Positions 33,901-42,231 of a DNA stretch of 64,000 nucleotides are shown piece after piece. The notes beneath the pieces are model-generated. The model was not told the DNA's origin. It did not search any database and worked only from the letters and a program-made list of their open reading frames with translations. The position numbers and the translations under genes were made by a program. The first letter of the stretch is position 1. Each line of letters begins with the position of its first letter. The stretch comes from Corella eumyota (taxonomy: Eukaryota; Chordata; Ascidiacea; Phlebobranchia; Corellidae), in the NCBI GenBank assembly GCA_963082875.1, contig OY720102.1, positions 13,552,990 through 13,616,989 on the forward strand. Direction: 5' to 3'.

Positions 33901-36883
33901 ACGATCACAACAACTTTCAGGCCAATCTAGTTTTACTATTAGACTATTGCTGTAATTTTTTTTTGATAAAGTAGCTAATTAATTTTAAGTTAATCTGAGT
34001 TTAAACTACTTTAAATCGCCGGTTAACTTTTTAGCAATTTAACTCGAGTTTATTTTGCGATTACCGTTAACTCGACTTTAATTACTCCACCCTAAGTGTG
34101 ATAATAAGTAAATTTTAATTAAAGTTTAAATATTTCAGATAAATAACAAGTTAGTAAAAATTAAATATTTGGCATTTTGTGTTACTTCAAAATTTTATTT
34201 ATTATTATTTTTATAAAGTGTTTTGTTAAACAGTTTTTATCTCAGTTATTTTAATTCAAGTAATCTTCAAATTTAGTAAAATATAAATTTTGTTTTAGAT
34301 AAAGTTGAACTTAACAGAGAACAAAATTGGGGATGAAGCTGTAACATTACTGGGTGAGGTTATTGACAAGTTTGAGGAACTTAATATTAGTTGGTGTCGC
34401 ATCACAGAAGTTGGTGGATTGGCCATTGCTAGAGCTTGTTCAAAACTAACAAATACTGTAAATATATTACTACTTTATTGCTTGGTATTTTTAAATTTAT
34501 TTATTTAAACAAACACAAGATTTAAATAACATTTATTATTAAAATTACTTTATGTAATAACAAAACTTTTTTATTTAGTTTATAGAAATATAAACACAAA
34601 TTTATTTTTAATTTTGTTACTAAGAAGTAAAAAAGGTCACAATGCCCATTAACTTTAACAATGGGTCATTGTTGAGTTACAACTTATTGTATCATATTTA
34701 AATAAAATTATTTTTTGTATTTCCTCAAGATCAAATTATTTTAATATTAAAACTTTTAAAGAAATATTAACAGCAAAATTTTACTTTATTAACTTTTGGA
34801 GAATTTTAAACTTAAAATAAACAAAAATAATTAAATTTAACAATTAATACATTATTTTTAGTGACATTAAACAAATTCAGTTTTAAACATTTAAATATTT
34901 TGGCTCATTTATTAAAAAACGATTTATTAATTAACAGTAAAATTTTATTAAAACAATAAGTGTGATAATAAGTAAATTGCAATTAAAGTTTAAATATTCC
35001 AAATAAATAACAAGTTAGTAAAAATTAAATATTGGTCATTTTTGTGTTACTTTAAAAGTTATTATTATTATTTTTATAAAGTATTTTGTTATACAGTTTT
35101 TATCTCAGTTATTTTAATTAAAGTAATCTTCAAATTAAGTAAAATATAAATTTTGTTTTAGATAAAGTTGGACTTATCAGGGAACGAAATTGGTGATGGA
35201 ACTGCAACATTACTGGGTGAGGTTATTGACAAGTTTGAGGAACTTAATATTAGTTGGTGTCGCATCACAGAAGTTGGTGGATTGGCCATTGCTAGAGCTT
35301 GTTCAAAACTAACACATCTTGTAAGTATATTACTTTATTGCTTGGTATTTAAAGATTAATTATTTAAACAAGCACTAGATTTAAATAACATTTAATATTA
35401 AAATTTCTTTATGTAACAACAAACCTTTTTTATTTAGTTTATAAAAATATAAACACAAATTTATTTTCAATTTTATAACAAGAAGTAAAAACGGTCACAA
35501 TGCCCATTAACTTTAACAATGGGTCATTGTTAAGTTACAATCTATTAATATTTTTTTTAAATTAGGTTTTGTATTTTTCGTATTTTGAAATAATTAAAAA
35601 TCAATAAAATGTTTTTTTATTAAATTTCTGGTATGATTTAAGAAAATTGATAAATTTATTTTATTACTATTATTTTTAATTTATGTTAATTAGTAGTTTA
35701 ATTTATTTATTCAAACTTAAAGTTTAACTTCACTTACTAAAATTAACTACAACAATTAAATTTATTGATTCAATAATTATCGGACTAATAGTTGTTTTAA
35801 ATTAATTATTTGAATTAGAGTAATTTTTGAATTAAGTAAAATATAAATTTTGTTTACAATAAAGTTAAACATTTAATATTAAAATTGATTTGTTTAAACA
35901 AAACTTTAATTTTTATTAAATTTATAATTTTCTAAAGGAAGTTAACCGATCACAATGCCCATTAACTTTAACAATGCTCCATTGTTAAGTTACAATCTAC
36001 TGTATTAATAGTTACTAAAATAAGTTTTAGTGTTTTTCCAGAATCAAATTATTTGAGAATTAAAAGTTACAAGTAACCTAACTACAAGAACAATTTAAAT
36101 CTTTAGAAAATGTTTAAATTTAACAATTATTATTTTTTATAGTTAACTTTAACAAATTTAATTTTCAACATTTAAAATATTTCATTAAAGTTATCAAAAA
36201 GCAAATTATAATTTAACAATAAAACTTTATTTAAACTATTGGTGTGCTAATGATAAATTTTAATTAAAGTTTAAATGTTTCAGATGCAAAAGTTGATTAT
36301 TAGCAACAACGATCTTGGAGATGAGTGTGCTGTTGCTTTCTTATCATGCCTTAACAACTTTCAATACTTATATGTATGGCAATGTGGTTTTACTGAGGAT
36401 GGGAAAAAACTATTGAGGAAAGCAAGCAAAAAAGTTCCAAATATGGAACTGTAAGTTTTGTTTACTATAAAACATTATTTAAACACATTTACTGTACGAC
36501 AAAAAATGTTTAAGACGTACATTTACATTTCGAAAAGAATAATTTTAAATTATAACAGAAATACAAACTCCTAAAGAACGATATTTTAAACCCCTTAAGC
36601 ACTATATTTTAAACTCCTAAAACATGATATTTTTAACCCCTAAAACACGATATTTCAATTCGTAAAACAAGGTATTTAAAACTCCTAAAACACAATATTT
36701 TAATCGCAAAAAACACGATTATTTAAACCCTTAAAACACGATAATTTAAACCCCTAAAACAAGTTATTTTAAACAGATTCCACTTTACATTTTTAAACAA
36801 ATTTTGATTGTTATGTTATAATTTTCTTCCATTAAAGCTTTTGTTTGTTTTTGTTTAGTGGTATAGTTCCCTTTTACTTTTGA
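12810..36883 (+). CDS. NLR gene 1: NACHT-LRR protein with repeated-exon linker
   Basis: Split gene, introns deduced from GT-AG sites and phase. Coding exons: 12810-12953, 13115-13190, 13922-14107, 14522-14571, 15191-15263, 16961-17010, 17156-17234, 17354-17403, 17565-17637, 18422-18465, 18657-18732, eighteen exons in three 2385-bp blocks (listed separately), NACHT exon 27611-29418, LRR exons 30427-30585, 34299-34457, 35162-35320, then 36284-36450 and 36859-36883. Without the hybrid exon 26167-27303 the model is 4512 nt, 1503 residues plus stop, with all phases matching. NLR proteins are cytosolic innate sensors; the NACHT ATPase drives assembly and the LRRs sense or restrain. No death-fold effector domain is recognised: the N-terminus is unfamiliar. 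The start follows an acceptor-like TTTGTAG at 12797, which may serve a 5' UTR exon or spliced-leader trans-splicing. The last junction is the least certain; reading through it meets a stop immediately. Confidence 0.75.
13115..13190 (+). CDS. NLR gene 1 exon 2
   Basis: 76 nt, phase 0 to 1, flanked by TTTGCAG and GTGAG. It encodes VSLNVSGGDFAEISRNLPP, well kept in gene 2 (46094-46169). No known domain recognised. Confidence 0.7.
13242..13842. mobile_element. Terminal-inverted-repeat element in NLR gene 1 intron 2
   Basis: 601 bp. The left end CCAGGGCGGACATTAC and the reverse complement of the right end CCTGGGGCGGCATTATG form an imperfect inverted repeat that continues with AAGTTAA/GATC-type sequence. 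A longer version is at the same place in gene 2 (46219-47055), so it predates the gene duplication. No clear target duplication or transposase. The frame at 13597-13818 lies inside it and is not a gene. Confidence 0.55.
13922..14107 (+). CDS. NLR gene 1 exon 3 (NITHHE repeats)
   Basis: 186 nt, phase 1 to 1. It encodes NAVVHIHNPQVNIIRDFHQ, then three copies of an 18-bp coding repeat (NITHHE), then KQYGGAFMPGASIYDSTFP. Gene 2 (47155-47322) is 18 bp shorter with two copies, so the repeat varies in whole units. Confidence 0.75.
14215..14400 (+). repeat. SINE fragment, body and tail
   Basis: Shares 'tatgaacttctgctgagccagcacttaat' and '..gggcaatcataatctataat..cgcattcga' with the SINE at 47754-47975. 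The tRNA-like head is missing. A 30-bp internal stretch is doubled at 14222-14281. Confidence 0.6.
14522..15263 (+). CDS. NLR gene 1 linker exon pair 1
   Basis: Exons 14522-14571 (50 nt, phase 1 to 0, GSTSNENKQQRFSALNQ) and 15191-15263 (73 nt, phase 0 to 1, EQPEESQTL...DPEPRRKQNE). First of four single pairs in gene 1 before the triplicated blocks. Low-complexity, polar, with a basic RRK/RRR end; likely disordered linker. Confidence 0.7.
15650..15930 (-). repeat. tRNA-derived SINE
   Basis: Read on the minus strand it starts with a tRNA-like head (GGCAGCGTGGTGTAGTGGTC, box A-like; a box B-like region follows), has the family body (GCGCTATAAACA...) and ends with an A-rich tail by a GATATATAC motif. 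It lies in the intron after exon pair 1. Same family at 14215, 42510 and 47754. Confidence 0.75.
16961..17234 (+). CDS. NLR gene 1 linker exon pair 2
   Basis: Exons 16961-17010 (GSPLSENVQPGSSASNQ) and 17156-17234 (79 nt; EHSGKSRIPAKTYKKEFPVP then RRRQNE). The AKTYKKEFPV type of second exon recurs in the triplicated block and in gene 2 at 50895-50973. Confidence 0.7.
17354..17637 (+). CDS. NLR gene 1 linker exon pair 3
   Basis: Exons 17354-17403 (GSTLNENVQLRSSVSNQ) and 17565-17637 (EQPEDLQTLDSHEVDLESRR...). Its second exon and following intron closely resemble pair 1 (15191-15463), evidence for pair-by-pair duplication with introns. Confidence 0.7.
18422..18732 (+). CDS. NLR gene 1 linker exon pair 4
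   Basis: Exons 18422-18465 (44 nt; GFTSNENLQPFASNQ, a two-residue-shorter version) and 18657-18732 (76 nt; EQPGESETLVKLPLEVDAEP). Counterpart of gene 2 exons 52161-52204 and 52398-52473. Confidence 0.7.
18886..21269 (+). repeat. Tandem block A of the six-exon linker unit
   Basis: First of three near-identical blocks. Coding exons: 19426-19475 (GSTSRESVPLRPSALNQ), 19596-19674 (EQPKESQTPVKLSHQV...), 19797-19846 (GSTLTESVQPRSSALNQ), 19967-20045 (EHADNSPTAAKTYKKEFPVP...), 20759-20808 (TSLNENVQLRSSASNQ) and 21020-21089 (LTPKKSKSFVERFRKFF...). Each has consensus acceptor and donor. The block totals 378 coding nt and enters and leaves in phase 1, so extra copies add 126 residues in frame. Block A differs slightly from B and C near its start. 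Confidence 0.85.
21270..23654 (+). repeat. Tandem block B of the six-exon linker unit
   Basis: Repeats block A with an offset of 2385 bp. Exons: 21811-21860, 21981-22059, 22182-22231, 22352-22430, 23144-23193, 23405-23474. Exons and introns are almost unchanged, so the duplication is very recent or is being homogenised. The A/B and B/C junctions share a doubled ~24-bp stretch (TTTTATTTTGTGATGGGCTT-type) that occurs once at the end of block C. Confidence 0.85.
23655..26010 (+). repeat. Tandem block C of the six-exon linker unit
   Basis: Third copy. Exons: 24196-24245, 24366-24444, 24567-24616, 24737-24815, 25529-25578, 25790-25859. Differs from B at only a handful of positions seen by eye (for example near 24900, 25135 and 25350). 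Its last exon is also the left end of the 1444-bp duplication that follows. Confidence 0.85.
25788..28674 (+). repeat. 1444-bp tandem duplication across the NACHT exon
   Basis: Copy 1 about 25788-27231, copy 2 about 27232-28674. All landmarks are offset by exactly 1444 bp: linker exon 25790/27234, NACHT exon acceptor 26167/27611, internal ATG 26364/27808. The copies are nearly identical. At the breakpoint both sources share TATGCTT, so a short homology could have mediated it. Confidence 0.85.
26167..27303 (+). CDS. Hybrid exon: truncated NACHT fused to linker exon
   Basis: 1137 nt, phase 1 to 1. It starts exactly like the true NACHT exon (after TTTTAG) and carries the P-loop GHAGTGKST and Walker B ILIFDGLDEAD. 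It then switches at about 27230 from the NACHT sequence (SVMLT) to the linker exon (QLTPKKSKSFVERF). It lacks the C-terminal half of the NACHT module. The donor GGTAAAAG of the linker exon survives at 27304, and its phase fits the next NACHT exon (27611). So it may be spliced in, giving a 1882-residue double-NACHT protein, or skipped from 25859 to 27611. Without splicing the frame ends at 27326. Confidence 0.6.
27611..29418 (+). CDS. NLR gene 1 complete NACHT exon
   Basis: 1808 nt, phase 1 to 0. The protein begins DNSLCKQLSIKCFEQAKSFA and, counted from the internal Met at 27808, has Walker A GHAGTGKST at 68-76, Walker B ILIFDGLDEAD at 148-158, and sensor-like FITSRPRQMYEW. A winged-helix-like region follows, including FSHLTWQELFAAMYLF, the pattern seen in NLRs before the LRRs. 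The exon ends GLKVK at AAG/GTAAGC and leads straight into LRR exons. NACHT domains bind and hydrolyse ATP to switch on oligomer assembly. All key motifs are intact. Confidence 0.88.
29611..29655. repeat. Conserved palindromic intron element 1
   Basis: 'taacaatggtccattgtta' palindrome preceded by a partly complementary 'acaatgctca' arm, about 190 bp after the NACHT exon donor. First of eight related copies in the LRR part of the two genes. Confidence 0.65.
30427..30585 (+). CDS. NLR gene 1 LRR exon 1
   Basis: 159 nt, 53 codons, phase 0 to 0. IKLDLSHNEISDEVATLLGE, then ELNISECNITEVGGLAIARG. Two RI-like leucine-rich repeats of about 27 residues. Acceptor TTTTAG, donor GTAAG. Confidence 0.82.
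30761..30806. repeat. Conserved palindromic intron element 2
   Basis: ACAATGCCCATTAACTTTAA followed by CAATGGGTCATTGTTAAGTT. AATGCCCATT pairs with AATGGGTCATT (one bulge), and AACAATG pairs with CATTGTT inside it. About 175 bp after the LRR exon. Confidence 0.7.
31779..32015 (+). pseudogene. HARBI1-like transposase remnant in H1
   Basis: The N-terminal part (LLQLLVILRFYATGNLQ, VHRCTVCLIVHRISK) matches the helical head seen in H3. It then jumps to the C-terminal end (PLRTRLDNSIIIIVAIMCLH). Against H3 about 480 bp are deleted, removing the catalytic core. Upstream, 31640-31778 continues the head (YTEREIVQRYRFNKNSILQL) in the same frame. Confidence 0.8.
32240..33285 (+). pseudogene. Harbinger Myb/SANT-like protein remnant in H1
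   Basis: Coding-like pieces LVKSYPVITSKLTNSST, AWVDLTKKLNLI and RTPENLQNLYKN resemble the Myb/SANT-like partner protein of PIF/Harbinger elements, which guides the transposase to DNA and into the nucleus. After an intron-like stretch, 33061-33285 encodes a Lys/Glu-rich coiled coil ending YRAVKHV and a stop. Frames are interrupted. Confidence 0.6.
34299..34457 (+). CDS. NLR gene 1 LRR exon 2
   Basis: 159 nt, phase 0 to 0. IKLNLTENKIGDEAVTLLGE, then ELNISWCRITEVGGLAIARA. Its downstream intron (34458-35161) is the version without Harbinger. Confidence 0.82.
34638..34682. repeat. Conserved palindromic intron element 3
   Basis: Same CAATGCCCATT...AATGGGTCATTGTT core as element 2, with one change in the right arm (GTTGAG). 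Confidence 0.7.
35162..35320 (+). CDS. NLR gene 1 LRR exon 3
   Basis: 159 nt, phase 0 to 0. IKLDLSGNEIGDGTATLLGE, then ELNISWCRITEVGGLAIARA. Nearly identical to LRR exon 2 over its second half. Confidence 0.82.
35496..35541. repeat. Conserved palindromic intron element 4
   Basis: Same core as element 2, 175 bp downstream of LRR exon 3. Confidence 0.7.
35820..35997 (+). pseudogene. Relic LRR cassette that has lost its exon
   Basis: 35820-35868 matches the sequence leading into every LRR exon (AAGTAAAATATAAATTTTGT then ATAAAGTT), with the acceptor altered. Instead of the exon it jumps to the downstream intron sequence (CATTTAATATTAAAATT). A palindromic element follows at 35951-35997 as in intact cassettes. 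So about 230 bp with the exon were deleted. Confidence 0.65.
36284..36883 (+). CDS. NLR gene 1 terminal exons
   Basis: Exon 36284-36450 encodes MQKLIISNNDLGDECAVAFL, a last LRR-like unit, and ends KKVPNMEL. A GTAAGT donor at 36451 and TTTGTTTAG acceptor at 36858 join to LGIVPFYF and stop at 36881-36883. If the donor is ignored, a TAA follows at once. A loose AATAAT lies at 36894-36899; no perfect polyadenylation signal is close. Confidence 0.6.
36568..36775. repeat. Minisatellite, unit about 22-25 bp
   Basis: About nine copies of a CCTAAAACACGATATTTTAA-like unit in the last intron of NLR gene 1, each a little different. Confidence 0.8.
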
Positions 36884-36899
36884 TGCAAGCAACGAATAA

Positions 36900-38340
36900 T
36901 GTAAGTTTTTACTTGAGAATTATTAGTTATTTTATATGGTTAAGGTACTCGGTAAAGTTATATTTAAAAATGTTGATAATTTAACTTAATACTTAGATGT
37001 GGTTCATTTACACCCATTTATATTTAACTAGGTTGTGGTTCTGAAATCATGAAAAACTTTGTTCACTTTGGTTAAAAAGAAATAACTTTTTTGAATATTT
37101 AAAAACAAATAACCAAAAAAAAAATTATAAATATTTTTATGTTTTTGTGCTTACTTCACCATTTTTACATTCGATTTTGTGGCAATATTTTTAGTTTCAA
37201 GAATAATTTAGTTTTTTGAACTGTTTAGTTTGATGTTTGGAGACTTTATTTTTAATGTTAATTAAGGCATTTTTATTAGGAAAGTAAGCACGTGCTTTAC
37301 TATTATGTATTTTTGTGTTGATTTAAGTAAGGTTTCATATGTGTTAATTTTGTTTCTTGAACTGTTTAATTATGGTAAATATCATCATTGGTCAAATATT
37401 AAACGGTCAACTTAATTTGCAACTATATGAGTTGGAAATCTCTCCTAATATAAAACTTTTGCATAAATGACAAAATTATATTATATTTTACATGTATCTT
37501 ATTAACCTAAAAAAACATTTTAACTTCTTTATTGCTTTATATGTGCTACAATAGAGGCATGGCTTTAAACTTTTTCTTGTCATGTATTCAACCAGTTAAA
37601 ATAAATTTTAAAGATGTATGTCAATTAGTGCAAATAATATTTTTATGAAATTTTGAATCTTTTCTATTATTTGGACCCAGGACATTATTTGACTTGTCAC
37701 CACTGTTGTTTGTTAATTATTGTGTAGTTATTGTAGATGTGCTTTTAAGTGCTTGTATGTTATGTAAATATTAATTCTTCACCGCTTGCCAAACAATTTG
37801 TAAATGCGATTAAAATTCCTAGTTATTCAACAATATTGTGTTTTAATTGTAACATTACTTATAGGATTATGTTTAAATATCCAGCAATGTTAAATATTAT
37901 TTCAAGTACTTTACTGGAACAATTGCAATCTTAACAATTCTTCCTTTCCCACAAAAAGCCTATACTTGGACAAATAACTTTTTAGTAAATTTAAGAAAAG
38001 TTGCCTATAAACAACTTGTCTCCTAGTAAGTGTATAGGGTCATCTTTAAAACAAAAAATTTACTGTTTTTTTAACAATCTTTTAAATTACCTTTACAAGC
38101 CTACAGCTACACACTTTCTTATTTATAATATTGATTTCTTCAAATCATTTAAGGATAAACTTTTACGCATTAACGGATGTTTTAACAAATTCAATAAACA
38201 CAAAACAGCGTAAACTTTTGCTCGTACAAAATTTTCGATTTTTAGTTTTGCGAAAATTTTCACGAAATTGCACAAAATAATAAAACCAGTTTAAAAAGTT
38301 GTATTTAAATTACATATTTGGTAGTGGTTGGTGTGATTAA
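36900..38340. other. Intergenic region, nothing recognised
   Basis: A+T-rich. The short frames at 37749-37934 and 38001-38213 have no splice context, domain or repeat support. No repeat family or RNA gene seen. Confidence 0.5.
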
Positions 38341-38349
38341 AAGGTAACA

Positions 38350-40383
38350 ATGTCGTACATGCTTCCCCATTTTACAAACGGCTGGCAAGTCGATCAATCG
38401 ATCTTAAACGAGCAAGAAAAAGTTGTCGTGATTCGGTTCGGTCACGATTGGGACCCGGCCTGCATGAAAATGGACGAGGTATTTAATGATTTTTAATATA
38501 AATAAGTTCAATAGTGTTTAAGTTGGTAACGGGGTCGAATTTTAATATTTTCACGTATTAAGAAACGATATTTTAGAAAAAATTTTAGGTAAACTAGGCA
38601 TAAGTTTAATATTTTTTGCTGAAAATAGATTTGTGTTATTTTATTAGACTTTTTAAAAATATGTTTTCAACGTTTAAAGGAAGTTTAATTAAAATTAATT
38701 TATTAAAGAGAATTAAGTTTCTATAGAATAATATTCTGTGTAGTGTTAAGGTGCCATAATTTTAAAAAAAGAAAATGTTTTATTGATAAAATTAAGTTTT
38801 TTTTGATCATTCTGCGAAATATATAATTTCGACGTTTATACCACACAAATATTTTACTGTAATATCCTATTTTTTAATAATTTAACAATTTTTACTGTTT
38901 AGACCTTGTATAGTATAACTGACAAAGTGAAGAACTTTGCTGTTGTTTACTTGGTTGCAGTTATAATTCATATAACATCCCAAACTGGCAAAGTAAACTC
39001 AAGACTGGGATAGGGTAACTGTTGTTACTCTATGTTTAACTCATGAAGTCAACATTTATACATTAAGGAATAAATTAATACATGAAAAAATGTTCATTCA
39101 AGTTAAAATAAGTATTAAAACTAGATTTATTTGATAAATAAAATATGGTTGGAAATTATTTGATTATTTTTAAAATTAATATTTATTGTAAATAAATTTA
39201 TAGACAAACATTACCTATTTAAAAAGATTAACTGAACTAATTAATCAAATATTACGTATACCTTTTTTAATTATTACACTAAAAAATTAAAAATTTTTCT
39301 TTGTTCTGTGCTTAAATAACAATCTTTAGTGTTTATGGAATAAACAAGCATTTAAATATGATAAATAAACGTAAATTATTTTTCTTATATGGTTTTTAAC
39401 TACTTATATTATAAAATAAATACATCATACCAAATTTTTAATGCTTAATATCAAACTTTAATTTTTAATGAACAAACCAGCATTTAAATATAACAAACAA
39501 ACTAGAATTATTTTTTAATTCATTTTCGAAATATAAATATTATAAGATATAACCGACCAAACTTTAAAAACCTAATAACAATCTTTAAATTTAAATAAAC
39601 AAACACCCATTAATTAGTAATTAGTGACAAAAATTAGAATTTTAATTCATTTTTGAGTTACCAATAAAATGATATACATTTAACAAAAATTTAAAAAATT
39701 AACAACAACCTTTGAGTTTTAATAAACAAACACTTATTAATTGATAATTAGTAATAAAAATTAAAATATTAATTCATTTTTAAGTTAGTAATATCATGAT
39801 ATACAATTGACCAAGATTTAAAAAATTAACAACAACCTTTAAATTTTAATAAACAAACACCTATTAGTTGGTAATTACTAATAAAAATTAAAATATTAAT
39901 TCATTTTTGAGTTAGTAATATCATAATATACAATTGACCAAGAATAAAAAAAATTAATAACAACCTTTAAATTTTAATAAACAAACACCTATTAATTAGT
40001 AATTAGTGATAATTAAATTTCGTAATTAGGAGGTTTGCGATTCGTTGGGATAATAACAAACATACTAAAAATTTAGACATTTTAGTTTTGAAGAACAAAA
40101 GTTATCGTCTTTCAAAATTCTGACTACAAAGAATAAAAACAATAATAAATACATTGACAATAACAATATGTTTCGAAATCTAAGATTTCGAACCATAATT
40201 AGGTTTAAAATATTAACAAATTATAAACTGAATAAAAATGTTTTCAGAAACAAGCACATAATGATCGATTTTGGTACGGGAAACAACAACAAGATTAACT
40301 TGCCGATGGAGGATAAACAAGAAATGATCGACATTCCAGAGACAATATTTAGGGGGCAACAACGAGGTTTGTTTTCAGTTTAA
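38350..40383 (+). pseudogene. TXNL4A: TXNL4A/Dim1-like gene copy, incomplete
   Basis: Exon 38350-38478 encodes MSYMLPHFTNGWQVDQSILN... to CMKMDE, matching the start of the U5 snRNP 15 kD thioredoxin-like protein, a core spliceosome factor of 142 residues in animals. Exon 38903-38953 gives TLYSITDKVKNFAVVYL. Exon 40248-40383 gives NKHIMIDFGTGNNNKI, MEDKQEMIDI and FRGQQRG, then LFSV and stop. The exon for about residues 61-86 (VDITEVPDFNKMYELYDP in the family) is not found in the 1.3-kb gap, and the last 14 residues are missing. Joining the visible exons directly breaks the frame. AATAAA follows 3 bp after the stop. Probably a decaying duplicate with introns; an unrecognised exon or assembly fault is possible. 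Confidence 0.75.
39330..40010. repeat. Tandem repeat of about 125-130 bp in the TXNL4A-like intron
   Basis: Four to five diverged copies marked by CAACCTTTAAATTTTAATAA, CAAACACCTATTAATTAGT and TTAATTCATTTTTGAGTTAG. They fill the place where the missing exon would be expected. Confidence 0.75.
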
Positions 40384-40605
40384 AAAAATAAAGTTTATTC
40401 AAACCACATAAACTTTAATAATTTAATTTTATGTGTGGTATTAAGTATTTATTTATATTCGGTATTTTCTATCAAAATTATTTTTTTTATATAAATTAGA
40501 AAAATTTTTTAATTTTTTTTTTAAATCTCATTTTATTAATTTTCTCAGATGCCACATGAAAGTTTAATGGATTAAGTATGATGTCACAGATCAGAGAAGT
40601 CTCAA

Positions 40606-40705
40606 GTCCTTTGTCAAAAGTTATGGAAAATTACAAGATTTAGTCCTTTGTCGATTACAAGGAATTAGTCCTTTGTCAAAAGTTATGGAAAATAAATGTT
40701 GGAGA
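40606..40705. repeat. Short direct repeats between two genes
   Basis: AGTCCTTTGTCAAAAGTTAT occurs at about 40607 and 40667, with a partial copy between. The rest of 40400-40840 shows no gene, and in particular no NAD-binding exon for the next gene. Confidence 0.7.
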
Positions 40706-40840
40706 TAGGTATTGTGATGTCATAAGTAACGTCGTTGTTATATTAGTATTCGACAACATAGTTTATTTATTCTAGAACTTAAATGGTGTAGATTACTACT
40801 GGTCATTATTTAAATTATTATGACGTCATATAGGAAATAG

Positions 40841-42102
40841 GAACAATGATCATGCTAAAGGCATGTTGTGCAAAAAATGGACCAAATCGAATCATGGAAC
40901 CACTAGTGGGCGGTAGTGAAGACATTATTTACTGTTACTCTTCTGTGATGTCATACGGAAGGACAAAGACGGACGCGGAGGAGCTCGTACTGGAGTGGAA
41001 TAGAAAAAATATGAAAAATGGAGAGGTGATGTCATTATGATTGTCTGCTTTTGTTCTTTTTATTAATGACGGCATAATATTTTGTAGAAACTGGTCACGT
41101 GTGCACTTAGAGGTTCTGGTGTTTATGGCGAGAATGACAACGTCACCAAATCGATTCTTTTGCGCCATCTTACGACTAAAGTGATCAAGTCTCCGATTCC
41201 ACCAGAGGCGCTACAAACTCGAATGTACGTTGGAAATGTGGCTTGGTGTCACATGATTGCAGCCACAAAAATGCAGGTAAACAAAACTTAGTTGTTTACT
41301 GCTTTATTATTGGGTTAGTGTGCAAAAGGTCTCTGGTTCGAGCACCACCACAGCCGTATATAGCTCCGGTTGTAACTAATATGTCTCAGCATGATCTTAC
41401 TGAAAGATTAGTTCTTAAGTTTTGTGAAAAATATTGGTTTATATTTTGGTTATATTAAAAAATTCCAATAATTTAACTTGTACTCTGACTATAACTTATA
41501 TTGTACAGGAGTCCCCTTCTTTGGTTGGGGGAAACGCCTACTTTCTATGTGACGACACCCCAGAATTATCCTCGCTGAGATTAAACTTGAAATTCTACAG
41601 CATATGGATTTCCCTCATTTCAACGTTGGTTGTTTGGTGTTGTCAGGTGCTGGGTTGATTTGGGGTCAAAAAAGAGGTAAATATTTAAGTTTATTGAGTA
41701 GTTTTTAGCTGGGTTACTGTCATAAAGGTTTTACTTTAAACATACCTGCAAAAACGCCATTTTACCATAAACATCGACCTTATCTCTTTGAAATAAACCT
41801 CATACCCTTTTTGAATAATACTTTGGTAACGAGAATTAGAATGTTATGTTATTGCAATTGTTAAACATTTGTTTCATGTATAATACTTTTAATGACAACT
41901 ACTTTGTAATTTTCAGCCCAATATTACACCAAACATGGCCAAGTTGTCCTGCACAAGATTTACCGTCTCCAATCAAAAGTTTGTGGAACATTTTGGCTAC
42001 AAACCAAAGTATAGTTGGCCTGAATCGTTGAATATAATAAAGGAATATGTAAACAAGATTGTAAATGAAGTAGAAAATAATAACTTGAAAAAAATAGATT
42101 AA
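40841..42102 (+). CDS. 3-beta-HSD-like short-chain dehydrogenase, C-terminal part
   Basis: Exons 40841-41025, 41088-41276, 41509-41646 and 41917-42102, phases 1-0, 0-0, 0-0, 0-stop. The protein has GTMIMLKACCAKNG, the catalytic YxxxK as YGRTK, LVTCALRGSGVYGENDN, RMYVGNVAWCHMIAA, GGNAYFLCDDTP and a tail FTVSNQKFVEHFGYKPKYSW. This is the 3-beta-hydroxysteroid dehydrogenase/isomerase order: NAD-dependent oxidation of a steroid hydroxyl, usually at ER or mitochondrial membranes; IWISLISTLVVWCC fits the family's membrane stretch. The N-terminal Rossmann half with its glycine motif is not found upstream, where an incoming exon ending in G is required. The third donor (CAG/GTGCTG) is weak. AATAAA signals lie at 42160 and 42165. 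Partial gene or remnant. Confidence 0.72.
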
Positions 42103-42231
42103 TTTATATATATGTGATTTAATTTTGTTGGTATGTTTGTATTAGAATTTTTGTTGTGAAATAAAATAAAGACAACGTGCAATAAACTTTTTTAGTGGAG
42201 GATAAATTATAGAAATATGTTTTGCCAGTTA

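Larger units (their letters stand above)
31088..34092 (+). mobile_element. PIF/Harbinger transposon H1 in LRR intron 1
   Basis: 3005 bp with ~25-bp terminal inverted repeats (left GTGGAGTTATTAAAGTCGAG; the right end is its reverse complement with one change) and a TAA target duplication (31085-31087, 34093-34095). It carries remnants of both Harbinger genes. One is a HARBI1-like transposase (31573-32015) whose central part with all DDE residues is missing. The other is a Myb/SANT-like DNA-binding protein (about 32240-32540) with a coiled-coil end (33061-33285). The paralogous intron at 34955 shows the empty TAA site. Non-functional. Confidence 0.88.

Noticed and set aside
37749-38213. Two short plus-strand frames in the intergenic region
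   Set aside because: No recognisable features; length expected by chance.
41677-41682. Stronger donor (GAG/GTAAAT) for the third 3-beta-HSD exon
   Set aside because: The frame meets a stop before it; the weaker CAG/GTGCTG donor at 41647 keeps phase with the next exon.
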